DNA of 64,000 bases, taken from Micromonospora sp. M71_S20. GTDB taxonomy: Bacteria; Actinomycetota; Actinomycetes; Mycobacteriales; Micromonosporaceae. Shown here one piece after another: positions 24,839 through 35,870 of this stretch (the stretch's first letter is position 1; every line of letters begins with the position of its first letter). Both the position numbers and the translations under genes were made by a program. The DNA is taken from positions 3,968,001 to 4,032,000 of the forward strand of contig NZ_RCCV01000001.1 in assembly GCF_003664255.1 (NCBI RefSeq), in the 5' to 3' direction. A model generated the notes under the pieces. The model was given only the letters and a program-made list of their open reading frames with translations. It was not told where the DNA came from and did no database searches.

Positions 24839-25516
24839 CTGAACACCCACCACCCCGCCGCCGTGCTCTTCGACATGGACGGCACCCTGGTCGACAGTGA
24901 GAAGCTGTGGGACGTCGCGCTGCGCGAGCTGGCGGCGCAGTACGGCGGCACCCTCTCCGACCCGGCCCGCAAGGCGATGATCGGCTCCAGCATGGCCGCG
25001 TCGATGCGCATCCTGCACGACGACCTGGGCCAGCCGGGGCGCGACCCGCAGGCCAGCGCGGCGTGGATCAACGCCCGGATCCTGGAGCTGTTCCGCACCG
25101 GGCTGCGCTGGCGCCCCGGCGCGCTGAACCTGCTGCGGGCCGTCCGGGCGGCGGGCATCCCGACGGCGCTGGTGACCTCCAGCGGCCGGCCCCTGGTGGA
25201 GGTGGCGCTGGACACCCTCGGGCGGGACAGCTTCGACGCGGTCGTCTGCGGCGACGAGGTCGAGGCGGCCAAGCCGCACCCGGAGCCGTACCTGACCGCC
25301 GCCCGGCTGCTCGGCGTGCCGATCGCCCGCTGCGTGGCGATCGAGGACTCGCCGACGGGGGTGGCCAGCGCGCTCGCCGCCGGCGCGGCGGTGCTGGCCG
25401 TGCCGGCGGAGGTGCCGATCGGACCGCTGGACGGCGTACACCAGCTGGAGAGCCTGACCGGCGCGGACCTGGAGCTGCTGGCCGCCCTGCTCGGCGCGCC
25501 ACCGCCCGGCGCCTGA
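24839..25516 (+). CDS. HAD-superfamily phosphatase/phosphomutase, probable CTG start
   Basis: A 225-residue HAD hydrolase of the beta-phosphoglucomutase-like class. Motif I is VLFDMDGTLVDSE, motif II LVTSSGRP, motif III EAAKPHPEPYL and motif IV CVAIEDSPTGVASAL, with an alpha-helical cap between motifs I and II. All catalytic residues are present. The conserved N terminus begins right after a strong GGGAGGA (24827-24834), and the only codon at proper spacing is CTG 24839. The nearest in-frame GTG (24782) would add 19 residues with no family counterpart. So CTG initiation is likely. It probably dephosphorylates a sugar phosphate or similar metabolite. Confidence 0.85.
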   Translation: MNTHHPAAVLFDMDGTLVDSEKLWDVALRELAAQYGGTLSDPARKAMIGSSMAASMRILHDDLGQPGRDPQASAAWINARILELFRTGLRWRPGALNLLRAVRAAGIPTALVTSSGRPLVEVALDTLGRDSFDAVVCGDEVEAAKPHPEPYLTAARLLGVPIARCVAIEDSPTGVASALAAGAAVLAVPAEVPIGPLDGVHQLESLTGADLELLAALLGAPPPGA

Positions 25517-25520
25517 CCGA

Positions 25521-25552
25521 CGAGGGGCCCCGCCGGTCGGCGGGGCCCCTCG
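25521..25552. terminator. Bidirectional terminator hairpin
   Basis: A perfect 14-bp GC-rich stem (25521-25534 with 25539-25552) and a GGTC loop lie between the convergent HAD gene and the FtsX-type permease gene. No U-tract is present, as is common in actinomycetes. Confidence 0.85.
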
Positions 25553-25565
25553 TCGTGCGTCGGGA

Positions 25566-28115
25566 TCAGTCGTGGGCGATGGCGCCGAGCACGTTGATCC
25601 GGGCGGCCCGCACCGCCGGGAGCGCCGCGGCGACCACCCCGACGATCGCGGCGAGGCCGAGGAAGATCCCCATCTGGGTCCAGGGCAGCACCAAATCGGT
25701 GATGCCCTCGTCGCGCAGCGCCTCGACCACGGCCGCGCCGAGGCCGGCGCCGACGACGACGCCGAGCAGCGCGCCGAACACCGAGATCACCACCGCCTCC
25801 ACGGTGATCATCCGCATGGTCTGCGACCGGCGCAGGCCGATGGCCCGCAGCAGCCCCAGCTCCCGGGTGCGCTCCAGCACCGACAGCGCCAGGGTGTTGA
25901 TGATGCCGAGCACGGCGATCACGATGGCCAACGCCAGCAGGATCTGGATCATCATGAGCAGCCCGTCGAGCTGACCGGCCTGCTGCTCGATGAACGCCTC
26001 CCGGTCGGCCACCGACACCTCGGGGGAGTCGGCCAGCAGCGCCTCGATCTGCGGCTGCACGTCGGCCACCCGGGTGCCCGGCGCCAGCTGGATGAAGCCC
26101 TGGATGGGCTGCGGGATGGCGAAGCCGCTCGCCGCCTCCGCCGGCAGCACCACCGGGTTGGTCAGCTGGGAACTGGCGTAGATGCCGGTCACGGTGTACG
26201 TCCGCGCCTCGCCCCGGGACGTCTGCACCGGCACCTTCGACCCCACGGAGAGGCCGCGCGCCGTCGCGGTGTCGGAGCTGACCAGCATCCCGTCCGGCGC
26301 CAACCGGTCGATGTCGCCGGCGGTCGGCTCGGCCCCGAAGACCTGCCGCAGCGCGGCGACGTCGCTGCTCGCCGCGACCCAGGTGCGCTCGCCGCCGACC
26401 ATCGCCAGGTCGCCGTACTCGCCGTCGGCCAGGCGCACCCCCGGGATCGCGGCGGCCTTCTTCAGCACCTCCGGGTCGAAGCTCGGCGGCCGGGGACCGC
26501 TCTGCGCCCCGGCGATCACCAGCTCCGCCTTCAGGCTGTCCTGGGCGAGCCCGCCGATGCTGCTCTTCGCCGAGTCCAGGATCACCGTCACCCCGGTGAC
26601 CAGGGCGATGCCGACCATCAGCGCGGCGGCGGTGATGGCGGTGCGGCGCGGGTTGCGCCCCGAGTTGAGCCGGCCCAGCTTGCCCGGCACCGACCAGGCG
26701 AAGACCGCGCCGAGCAGGCTCACCACCGGCCGGCTGACCAGCGGCGTCAGCAGGGCCACGCCGATGAAGGCGAAGAGCACCCCGCCGAGGATGGTGGCCA
26801 GGGTGTTGCCCCCGGCGTTGCCGGTGAGCCCCAGGGCCAGCAGGGTGCCGCCCGCGGCCGTGACGATCGCCCCGGCCACGGTGACCTTGGTCAGCGGTCG
26901 GTCGGGGGTGGCCACGTCCTGCATCGCCGCGATCGGCGGGATCCGCGACGCCCGCAGCGCCGGCAGCAGCGCCGCCACCACGGTGATCACGAGGCCGACG
27001 GCGAACGCGCCGACCACGGCGGACAGCGGCACGCCGATCCCCGCCAGGGTCAGCCCGCCGGCGAACGTGCTGAACAGGTACGCCAGCAGCGCGCCGATGC
27101 CGATGCCCGCGCCGAGGCCCAGCACCGAGGCGACCAGGCCCACCGCGACGGCCTCCAGCACCACCGACCCGATGATCTGCCGGCCGCTGGCCCCCACGGC
27201 GCGCATCAGCGCCAGTTCCCGGGTGCGCTGCGCCACGATGATCGAGAAGGTGTTGAGGATCAGGAAGGTGCCCACCAGCAGCGCCACCGCGGCGAAGCCG
27301 AGCAGGATCCGGTTGAAGAAGGACAGCGCCTCCTTCATGCTGGCCGCCGCGTCCTCGGACAGTTGCGCACCGGTCTTGACCTCGAACTCGGCGCCCACCG
27401 CGGCGGCCACGGCGTCGCGCAGCGCCTCGTCCGACGTCCCGCCGGCGGCGGTGACCGAGATGTTGCTGAAGGTGTCGGGCGCGCCGAGCATCAGCCGCTG
27501 CGCGACCGGCGTGGTGAACATGATCTCGTTGGCGCCACCGATGGAGTCCCGGCCGCCGCTGTAGCCGAACACGCCGACGATGGTGAACTCCTGCTTGGGC
27601 TGGAGGGTCAGCACGCCGACCCGGTCGCCGACCTTCACCTTGCCGGCCACCGCGAGCGCCTTGTTGACGACGATCTCGTCGTCGGCCTGCGGGGCCCGCC
27701 CCTCGCGCAGCTGCACCAGGTCGCTCTCGCCGGTCCAGTTCTCGCCCAGCTGCGGCGGGCCGAACGAGGCGACCACCTTGCCGTTGCCGCCGATCAGCCG
27801 CGCCCCGTCGACGCCGACGATGCCGGTGGCCTCGGCCACGCCGGGCACCGCCCGGACCTTGTCGAGGGTGGCCGCCGGTACGGGCGCGGCCACCGGCATG
27901 CCCTCCGCCTCGCCGACGTCGATCTTCGGCTTGGCGGCGACGTTGACGTCCACGCCCTCGTACGCGTCGGCGAAGATCGCGTCGAACGAGCGGCCGAGGG
28001 TGTCGGTGAGCACGAACGCGCCGGAGACGAACATGACGCCCAGCACCACGGCCAGGCCGGAGAGGATCAGCCGGACCTTGCGGGCCAGCAGGCTCTTCAG
28101 GGTCGCGCGGAACAT
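25566..28115 (-). CDS. FtsX/MacB-like ABC transporter permease
   Basis: An 849-residue permease with ten predicted transmembrane segments in the duplicated FtsX-like layout. The first helix is LILSGLAVVLGVMFVSGAF, followed by a large extracytoplasmic MacB-like periplasmic core. A three-helix FtsX domain (FFNRILLGFAAVALLVGTFL; RTRELALMRAVGASGRQI) comes next. A second copy has its own extracellular region and a final FtsX domain with the matching motif RTRELGLLRAIGLRRSQ. The start ATG overlaps the ATPase stop by one base (TGATG), so the two are coupled. It forms a mechanotransmission-type exporter with the ATPase and may export lipids or peptides or confer antimicrobial-peptide resistance. The upstream two-component system suggests induction by envelope stress. 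Confidence 0.9.
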   Translation of the reverse strand: MFRATLKSLLARKVRLILSGLAVVLGVMFVSGAFVLTDTLGRSFDAIFADAYEGVDVNVAAKPKIDVGEAEGMPVAAPVPAATLDKVRAVPGVAEATGIVGVDGARLIGGNGKVVASFGPPQLGENWTGESDLVQLREGRAPQADDEIVVNKALAVAGKVKVGDRVGVLTLQPKQEFTIVGVFGYSGGRDSIGGANEIMFTTPVAQRLMLGAPDTFSNISVTAAGGTSDEALRDAVAAAVGAEFEVKTGAQLSEDAAASMKEALSFFNRILLGFAAVALLVGTFLILNTFSIIVAQRTRELALMRAVGASGRQIIGSVVLEAVAVGLVASVLGLGAGIGIGALLAYLFSTFAGGLTLAGIGVPLSAVVGAFAVGLVITVVAALLPALRASRIPPIAAMQDVATPDRPLTKVTVAGAIVTAAGGTLLALGLTGNAGGNTLATILGGVLFAFIGVALLTPLVSRPVVSLLGAVFAWSVPGKLGRLNSGRNPRRTAITAAALMVGIALVTGVTVILDSAKSSIGGLAQDSLKAELVIAGAQSGPRPPSFDPEVLKKAAAIPGVRLADGEYGDLAMVGGERTWVAASSDVAALRQVFGAEPTAGDIDRLAPDGMLVSSDTATARGLSVGSKVPVQTSRGEARTYTVTGIYASSQLTNPVVLPAEAASGFAIPQPIQGFIQLAPGTRVADVQPQIEALLADSPEVSVADREAFIEQQAGQLDGLLMMIQILLALAIVIAVLGIINTLALSVLERTRELGLLRAIGLRRSQTMRMITVEAVVISVFGALLGVVVGAGLGAAVVEALRDEGITDLVLPWTQMGIFLGLAAIVGVVAAALPAVRAARINVLGAIAHD

Positions 28116-28882
28116 CAGCGCCCCACCTCGGCGGGGGTGTCCAGCTTCTTCATGGTGTCCAGCACCGTGTCGGCGGTCGGCTCGATCAGCTCGGAGACGA
28201 TCTGCCCGTCGGCGAGGAAGACCACCCGGTCGGCGTACGCGGCGGCCGTCGGGTCGTGGGTGACCATCACGATGGTCTGCCCGTGCTCGCGTACCGAGTT
28301 GCGCAGGAAGTTCAGCACCTCCGCGCCGGCCCGCGAGTCCAGGTTGCCGGTCGGCTCGTCCGCGAAGATCACCTCGGGCCGGGCGACCAGCGCCCGGGCG
28401 CACGCCACCCGCTGCTGCTGGCCGCCGGAGAGCTGCGCCGGCCGATGGTCCAGCCGGTCCCGCAGCCCGACCGTGGCGATCACCGTGTCGTACCAGGCCG
28501 GATCCGGCTTGCGCCCGGCGATCGACAGCGGCAGCAGGATGTTCTCCTTGGCCGTCAGCGTCGGCAGCAGGTTGAACTGCTGGAAGATGAAGCCGACCTT
28601 GTCGCGGCGCAGCTTCGTCAGGCCCGCGTCGCCCAGACCGGTGACCTTCGTGTCGCCGATCGACACCGTGCCGCGGGTCACCGAGTCCAGGCCCGCGAGG
28701 CAGTGCATCAACGTCGACTTGCCCGAGCCCGAGGGCCCCATGATCGCCGTGAACCGGCCGCGCTCGAACTCCGCGCTGACCCCCCGCAGCGCGACGACCT
28801 GCGCCTCGCCGCTGCCGTACACCTTCCACACGTCGCTCGCCCGGGCCGCGGCCTGCGCCTGCTGGCCTACCGTCGCGGTCAC
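28115..28882 (-). CDS. ABC transporter ATP-binding protein (LolD/MacB type)
   Basis: A 255-residue ATPase. Walker A is IMGPSGSGKSTLMH, the Q-loop region FIFQQFNLLPTLTAKEN, the signature LSGGQQQRVACARAL, Walker B VIFADEPTGNLDSR and the H-loop MVTHDPTAAAYADR. These are the hallmarks of the LolD/MacB/BceA group that partners with FtsX-like permeases. I chose GTG 28882, preceded by AGAGGTAG, over the upstream ATG 28951. It is the first gene of the two-gene exporter unit. An inverted repeat at 29031-29050 upstream may be the target of the response regulator encoded just before it. Confidence 0.92.
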   Translation of the reverse strand: MTATVGQQAQAAARASDVWKVYGSGEAQVVALRGVSAEFERGRFTAIMGPSGSGKSTLMHCLAGLDSVTRGTVSIGDTKVTGLGDAGLTKLRRDKVGFIFQQFNLLPTLTAKENILLPLSIAGRKPDPAWYDTVIATVGLRDRLDHRPAQLSGGQQQRVACARALVARPEVIFADEPTGNLDSRAGAEVLNFLRNSVREHGQTIVMVTHDPTAAAYADRVVFLADGQIVSELIEPTADTVLDTMKKLDTPAEVGR

Positions 28883-29030
28883 GTCATCTACCTCTTCCGT
28901 CTGTCTTCGGTCCGCGCCGCCCCCGCTGGTCCGGCGCGGCAGTCCCATCATCTGTGCTCGCCGGCCCCGATCCGTCCGACTCCGGTCGGAGCCGTGGCGG
29001 ATTTCGCGCTGCGGGTGCCCCCCAATGCCG

Positions 29031-29050
29031 ACTCAGGGTTGCCCCTGAGT
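29031..29050. promoter_or_regulatory. Inverted repeat upstream of the ABC exporter genes
   Basis: ACTCAGGG, 4 bp, CCCTGAGT: a perfect 8-bp inverted repeat in the 314-bp gap between the response regulator and the ATPase gene. On the minus strand a TTGACC lies about 40 bp before it. It could be an operator for the LuxR-type regulator or a leader hairpin. Nothing else in this gap looks like a gene. Confidence 0.4.
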
Positions 29051-29196
29051 GGGCCGGGACCGATCCTGCACAGTGACGCCGCGTCAGGGTCAACCACGCG
29101 GCGACGTCTCCGGTCACGGTAGGTGACGGCGACAACCGCGCCGCCGTGCCGCGGCGCATCCCCGGGTACGCCGCCCGCGCCGTCGGCGACGAGGCG

Positions 29197-29883
29197 CTAC
29201 GCCCGCGGACGGACCAGGCCCGACTCGTACGCCAGCACCACGGCCTGCACCCGGTCGCGCAGCCCCAGCTTTGTCAGCACGTGCCCGACGTGGGTCTTGA
29301 TGGTGGTCTCGCTGACCGACAACGCCCGGGCGATCTCGGCGTTGGACAGCCCTCGCGCCACGTGCACGAGCACCTCCCGCTCCCGCTCGGTCAGCGCGCT
29401 CAGCGTGCGGGGCGGCGCGGCCGCGGGGTCGGGCAGCGCGTCGGCGAACCGGTCCAGCAGGCGCCGCAGGATCCGCGGCGCCACCACCGCGTCCCCGGCG
29501 GCCACCGTGCGGATCGCCGCCACCAGGCCGTCGGCCGGCACGTCCTTGGCCAGGAAGCCGCTCGCCCCGGCCCGCAGCGCCCCCACCACGTACTCGTCCA
29601 GGTCGAAGGTGGTCAGGATCAGCACCCGCACGGGCAGCCGGGCGTCGACGATCGCCCGGGTCGCGGCGACCCCGTCCATCCGCGGCATCCGGATGTCCAT
29701 CAGCACCACGTCGGGCAGCAGCCGGCGGGACAGCTCCACCGCCTCCACGCCGTCGGCGGCCTCGGCGACGATGTCCAGGTCGTCCTCCGTGCCCAGCACC
29801 ATCCGGAAGCCGGTACGCAGCAGCGGCTGGTCGTCGGCGAGCAGGATGCGTACCGGCCGTGCCGGCACCGTCGCGTCGGTCAC
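29197..29883 (-). CDS. NarL/LuxR-type response regulator
   Basis: A 228-residue two-component regulator. The receiver domain (residues 11-125) has the acidic pair ADDQP, the phospho-acceptor in VVLMDIRMPRMDGV, the switch Thr in ILTTFD and the Lys in GFLAKDVP. The C-terminal LuxR helix-turn-helix is LTEREREVLVHVARGLSN and IARALSVSETTIKTHVGHVL. The GTG start at 29883 follows GGGGGAA. It lies 25 bp downstream of its sensor kinase. It probably activates the ABC exporter genes immediately downstream. Confidence 0.93.
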   Translation of the reverse strand: MTDATVPARPVRILLADDQPLLRTGFRMVLGTEDDLDIVAEAADGVEAVELSRRLLPDVVLMDIRMPRMDGVAATRAIVDARLPVRVLILTTFDLDEYVVGALRAGASGFLAKDVPADGLVAAIRTVAAGDAVVAPRILRRLLDRFADALPDPAAAPPRTLSALTEREREVLVHVARGLSNAEIARALSVSETTIKTHVGHVLTKLGLRDRVQAVVLAYESGLVRPRA

Positions 29884-29908
29884 CTGATTCCCCCGTCCCG
29901 ATTCCCGG

Positions 29909-31105
29909 TCACGCCGCCGTGCCCCGGGGCTCCACCGGGATCCTCGCCGACACCCGGAAGCCCCCGCCCGGCCGCGCCCCGGTGCGCAGGACACCACCGT
30001 AGAGGGCGACCCGCTCCCGCATCCCGACCAGGCCGTGCCCGATCCGGTCGACACCGGGCGCGGGGCCGCGCCCGGTGTCGACGATCTCCACGTCGACCGT
30101 GTCCCCGTCGAAGCGCAGCAGCACCTGGGCGGTGGCCGCGCCGGCGTGCTTGAGTGCGTTGGTCAGCGCCTCCTGGGTGATCCGGTAGAGGGTCAGCGCC
30201 ACCCCCTCCTCCAGCGTCCCCGGGGTGCCCTCGACCCGCAGGGTCACCGGCAGACCCGCGTCGCGCACCTGCTCCACGAGGGCCTCGATGCCGGCGAGCC
30301 CCGGCTGCGGGGCCAGGTCGGCGGCCGGCTCGGCGTCGGTACGCAACACGTCGAGCAGGCGGCGCATCTCCCGCAGCGTCGCCCGGCTGGTCTCCTCGAT
30401 GGTGGCGATCGCCCCGTCGGCCGCGCCCGGGTCCTTCGGCAGTACGCGACGCGCGCCCGTGGCCAGCACCCCCATCACGCTGACGTGGTGCGCGACCACG
30501 TCGTGCAGCTCGCGGGCGATGCGGCGGCGCTCGTCGGCGACCGCCCGCTCGGCCAGCGAACGCTGGTTCTCCTCGGCCGCCCGGGCCCGCTCCCGCAGCG
30601 CCTCCGTGGAGGCCCGACGGGCGTGCACCGCGCGTCCCACCGAGTACGAGACCGCCCCGACCAGCAGGTTGTTGAGCACGAGGTAGGCGGGACTGACGTT
30701 CGCCAGCAGCTCGTCGGGTGGCGGCGCGAGGGCGCTGGTGGCGCCGACCGACATCCACAGCACCAGCGCGGCCACGGCCGCCGTACGCGGTGGCCCGGCG
30801 GCGGCCGCGGTGTAGGTGAGCACCATGAAGGTCATGCCCTGCGTGGTCGGCGTGGGGCCGAGCAGGAGGGGCACCGCCAGGGTCGCCACCGCCATCGCGA
30901 CCGCCGCCCACGGCGCCACCCGCCGCCACGCCACCGGCACGGCGCAGACCACGCTCCAGCCCAGCGCCGCCAGCAGGCGCCCCGGCCAGTAGTCGCGGGG
31001 AGTCAGCGCGATGAGCACCACCTCCGCCACGACGAGCCCGCCGGCGAGGAGCGCGTCCGCGGCGAGGGGGTGCCGGCGCAGCCACGCCCGGGGGCCCGAA
31101 GTCAT
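29909..31105 (-). CDS. Sensor histidine kinase (HisKA_3 type)
   Basis: A 398-residue membrane kinase. The first 160 residues contain four to six hydrophobic helices with short loops and no large extracellular sensor. Kinases of this shape often sense membrane stress or interact with a transporter. A coiled linker leads to the HisKA_3 dimerisation motif ARELHDVVAHHVSVM with the phosphorylated His, then an HATPase domain with N-box ALTNALKHAG, G1 VDTGRGPAPG and G2 HGLVGMRERVALYGG. It is the partner of the response regulator downstream. Together with the ABC exporter genes it resembles stress-sensing two-component/exporter modules of Gram-positive bacteria. Confidence 0.93.
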   Translation of the reverse strand: MTSGPRAWLRRHPLAADALLAGGLVVAEVVLIALTPRDYWPGRLLAALGWSVVCAVPVAWRRVAPWAAVAMAVATLAVPLLLGPTPTTQGMTFMVLTYTAAAAGPPRTAAVAALVLWMSVGATSALAPPPDELLANVSPAYLVLNNLLVGAVSYSVGRAVHARRASTEALRERARAAEENQRSLAERAVADERRRIARELHDVVAHHVSVMGVLATGARRVLPKDPGAADGAIATIEETSRATLREMRRLLDVLRTDAEPAADLAPQPGLAGIEALVEQVRDAGLPVTLRVEGTPGTLEEGVALTLYRITQEALTNALKHAGAATAQVLLRFDGDTVDVEIVDTGRGPAPGVDRIGHGLVGMRERVALYGGVLRTGARPGGGFRVSARIPVEPRGTAA

Positions 31106-31413
31106 ACCGCGACGCTATCCGCCGTCGCGGCCGATTGATCGTCGCCGGCGGTGAGCCCGGCCTCCTCCCTCAGGAGGAGACCAGCTCATCCCCGCAGGAG
31201 CGAACGACCGCGCGAGGCCACGCGCCGGGTGCGCCCCGCACGAGCGGCCGCGCCAGGCCACTCGCAGCGCCGCGTCGGCGTACCCGGGATCCAGTGAGCC
31301 CGGCACGACCGGCCGCGTGGGCCCCGGCGGCAGACCGGCCGAATCGACGGCGGTCTCACCGCGGACGCGCCGCCGACCGGGCGGGGGACCTTGCCGGCGC
31401 GCCGGTCAGCCGG
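31106..31413. other. Intergenic stretch, no gene seen
   Basis: The 308 bp upstream of the sensor kinase and downstream of the RecB-like gene hold no convincing frame. A short CTCCTCCCTCAGGAGGAG-type hairpin lies near 31160-31182. An ATCCCGGGTACGC motif at about 31274-31288 (minus orientation) recurs at 24807 and 29156 in other intergenic spots. Confidence 0.4.
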
Positions 31414-32325
31414 TCACTCATCGGCGCCGGGGGGCGTCGGGCGGGACCGGGCGTCGCGCAGCGGATCCGGCGCCGCCTGCGTCGGAAACGGCGGCGGGGT
31501 GCCCCCGAAGGTCGGGCAGAGCGCCTGGTGGCTGCACCAGTCGCAGAGCCGGCTCGGCCGGGGGCGGAAATCCTGCTGGGCGGTCGCCTGCTCGATCGCC
31601 CGCCACAACGCCACCACGGTGCGCTCGAAGCGCAGCAGCTCGTCGGCGTCCGGGGCGTAGTCGCAGACCTCCGAGTCCTTGAGGTAGAGCAGCCGCAGCA
31701 CCCGGGGGACCACGCCCCGGGTGCGCCAGAGCACCAACGCGTAGAACTTGAGCTGGAACAACGCCCGGGCCTCGAACGCCTCGCGCGGCGCCCCGCCGGT
31801 CTTGTAGTCGACCACCCGCAGCGCCCCGTCGGGCGCCACGTCGAGCCGGTCGACGTAGCCCCGGATCAGCAGCTCCTCGTCGACCACCGCCGAGATCAGG
31901 CTCTCCCGCTCGGCCGGCTCCAGCCGGCGCGGGTCCTCCACCGCGAAGTAGCCCTCCAACAGCCCGGCGGCGGAGCGGAGGAACTCGGCCGCCGCCGCGG
32001 AGTCGCCGTCGGCGAACAGCGCCGCCAGCTCGGGCTGCTCGGTGACCAGCCGGTCCCACTGCGGGGCCACCAGGTCGCCCGCCGCCGTCGGGGTGCGCCC
32101 GGCGGCCGGCAGGTCGAACAGCCGCTCCAGCACCGCGTGCACGAGCGTGCCCCGGGCCTGCTCGACGGTCGGCCGCTCGGGCAGCCGGTCGATGCTGCGG
32201 AACCGGTAGAGCAGCGGGCAGGTCTTGAAGTCCGCCGCCCGCGACGGCGACAGCGAGGCCCGCACCGTCGCCGGGACCTCGGCCGGGGTCGGGGAATGCT
32301 GCGTGGTCACCGGTTCCGCCGTCAT
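31414..32325 (-). CDS. RecB/Cas4-like PD-(D/E)xK nuclease with Cys cluster
   Basis: A 303-residue protein homologous in layout to mycobacterial Rv2119, which sits in the same neighbourhood of trmI and the proteasome genes. The nuclease core is visible as GTLVHAVLERLF (motif with His), RGYVDRLDVAPDG (Asp) and LRVVDYKTG (DxK). One Cys near the N terminus (FKTCPLLYRF) and three at the C terminus (CDWCSHQALC) match the four-Cys iron-sulfur clamp of AddB and Cas4-like nucleases. The ATG 32325 lies 7 nt after a TAACCT -10 box, without a Shine-Dalgarno, so the mRNA is probably leaderless. Its role is presumably DNA end processing; no helicase partner is adjacent. Confidence 0.88.
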   Translation of the reverse strand: MTAEPVTTQHSPTPAEVPATVRASLSPSRAADFKTCPLLYRFRSIDRLPERPTVEQARGTLVHAVLERLFDLPAAGRTPTAAGDLVAPQWDRLVTEQPELAALFADGDSAAAAEFLRSAAGLLEGYFAVEDPRRLEPAERESLISAVVDEELLIRGYVDRLDVAPDGALRVVDYKTGGAPREAFEARALFQLKFYALVLWRTRGVVPRVLRLLYLKDSEVCDYAPDADELLRFERTVVALWRAIEQATAQQDFRPRPSRLCDWCSHQALCPTFGGTPPPFPTQAAPDPLRDARSRPTPPGADE

Positions 32326-34615
<2,290 letters not shown>

Positions 34616-34696
34616 CGGCGCGGCGGGGCGACGAGGAGTGAACGGACGGATCCCGCCCGTCGGCGCGTGCCGGCGGGCCGGGCACGGGGAGGTGGC

Positions 34697-35269
34697 ATGA
34701 GCCGGCCCGGCTTCGGCGGGGGTGACCTGCCGGCGGTGTTCCCGGACTGGTCGCCCTACCAGGACCTCGAATCGGCGGCCCGGGCGTACCTGCGCGACCC
34801 GGACGTCGCGCTCGAGGCGCTCGGCGGGGTGCTGCGCGGCGCTTCGGTGCTGGGCTTCACCCTGGAACGCTTCGTCAACGAGGTCAACGGGGTGTGGCAG
34901 GAGGTCGTGGTCTGCGACGGCAGCCGCCTCGTCCTCTGGCACGGCGAGGACGTGCCGCCGGAGGACGGGCCGCCGGGGTCGATGACCTCGTCGCTGCGGG
35001 TGGTGCCGGTCTCCACGGTGACCGAGGTCGGCTGCCGGCGCCGGCTGACCCGCGCCGACGACGGCGGGATCAGGGTCGACAGCATCGACGTCTATCTGCT
35101 GCTCACGTCGCTGGACGAGGCGCCGCCCAGCGACGAGGCGGTGGGCGCGCCCCGGCACGACGCCCTGCGCTTCGGCAAGACCCTCGACGACGGCGGCGCC
35201 GGACAGATCGCCCGCCTGGAGGAGTTCGCCCGCCTCGTCGCCTCGGTGGTCGGCCGCCCGATGCTCTGA
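34697..35269 (+). CDS. Conserved hypothetical protein downstream of trmI
   Basis: A 190-residue soluble protein, not recognised beyond its conserved position between trmI and arc. The start ATG 34697 follows GGGGAGGTGG. Its sequence alternates beta-like and helical regions ([69 protein letters not shown]) with no signal peptide, metal motif or nucleotide-binding motif. The C terminus is a helix ([16 protein letters not shown]). A structural or regulatory role is possible; I do not assign one. Confidence 0.75.
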   Translation: MSRPGFGGGDLPAVFPDWSPYQDLESAARAYLRDPDVALEALGGVLRGASVLGFTLERFVNEVNGVWQEVVVCDGSRLVLWHGEDVPPEDGPPGSMTSSLRVVPVSTVTEVGCRRRLTRADDGGIRVDSIDVYLLLTSLDEAPPSDEAVGAPRHDALRFGKTLDDGGAGQIARLEEFARLVASVVGRPML

Positions 35270-35315
35270 AGCCGTACGCCCGGGTGGGCCGCGCCGAGCG
35301 GGGTTCCCGGACGTG

Positions 35316-35360
35316 TCGGCGCGGACCCGGCGCACGGCGCGGGCCAGCGAGACCGACTCG
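35316..35360. repeat. 45-bp copy of an internal segment of the CDF transporter gene
   Basis: These 45 bp match 46452-46496, inside the cation-diffusion-facilitator gene, at 44 of 45 positions and in the same orientation. Here they are non-coding, between the hypothetical gene and the ferredoxin, directly abutting a terminator hairpin. Chance is not plausible at this length. Confidence 0.85.
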
Positions 35361-35389
35361 TCCTCCCGCGCCCGACGGCGCGGGAGGAC
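35360..35389. terminator. Bidirectional terminator hairpin
   Basis: A perfect 13-bp stem (35360-35372 with 35377-35389) with loop CGAC lies between the convergent hypothetical gene (stop 35269) and ferredoxin gene (stop 35397). No U-tract. Confidence 0.85.
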
Positions 35390-35396
35390 CGGGCCG

Positions 35397-35681
35397 TCAG
35401 TCCTCCTCGGCCTCCGGGCCGGCCACCTCGACGCCGTCGCTGCCGCGCACCACGTGGATGCACTCGCCCGGGCACTCCTTCGCCGAGTCGATCACCTCGA
35501 GGCGCAGGTGCTCCGGCACGTCGACCCGGCTGCCCGGCGCCATCCGCAGCTCGCCGTCGGGGCCCTTGACGTACGCCAGCCCGTCGACGTCGAACTCGAA
35601 GACCTCGGGCGCGTACTGCACGCAGAGCCCGTCGCCCGTGCAGAGATCCTGGTCAACCCAGACCTGCAACTCGTCCGTCAT
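35397..35681 (-). CDS. Ferredoxin, [3Fe-4S] type
   Basis: A 94-residue acidic electron carrier. The cluster ligands are C-x5-C in [19 protein letters not shown] and a later C-x3-C in [11 protein letters not shown]. The first motif lacks the extra Cys needed for a standard [4Fe-4S] centre, so a single [3Fe-4S] cluster, as in ferredoxins that serve cytochromes P450, is most likely. It is divergent from arc. ATG 35681 is chosen; GTG 35693, 7 nt after GGGGGG, is an alternative and would add four residues. The electron partner is not in the window. The desaturase at 15358 is a conceivable client, but that is speculation. Confidence 0.88.
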   Translation of the reverse strand: MTDELQVWVDQDLCTGDGLCVQYAPEVFEFDVDGLAYVKGPDGELRMAPGSRVDVPEHLRLEVIDSAKECPGECIHVVRGSDGVEVAGPEAEED

Positions 35682-35827
35682 GACCTCCGCCACGGCGCAC
35701 CCCCCATGTTCTCCCGTCCCACGCCCCGACGGTACCCGAACGCCCGTACCGGCCCCCCGGGCCACCCTTCGCGATCAAGGTTCGGTGACGAGCGCGTTGC
35801 GTGGGACCGAATCGGCCTCATAGCGGC

Positions 35828-35833
35828 TAGTGT
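35828..35833 (+). promoter_or_regulatory. -10 box of the arc promoter
   Basis: TAGTGT at 35828-35833 would start transcription near 35840, giving a leader of about 30 nt with GGGGAGGTGGG before the GTG at 35871. It is the only good -10 match between the ferredoxin and arc starts. Confidence 0.45.
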
Positions 35834-35870
35834 TAGGGCAGAACGTTCAAGCCCCCCGGGGAGGTGGGAC

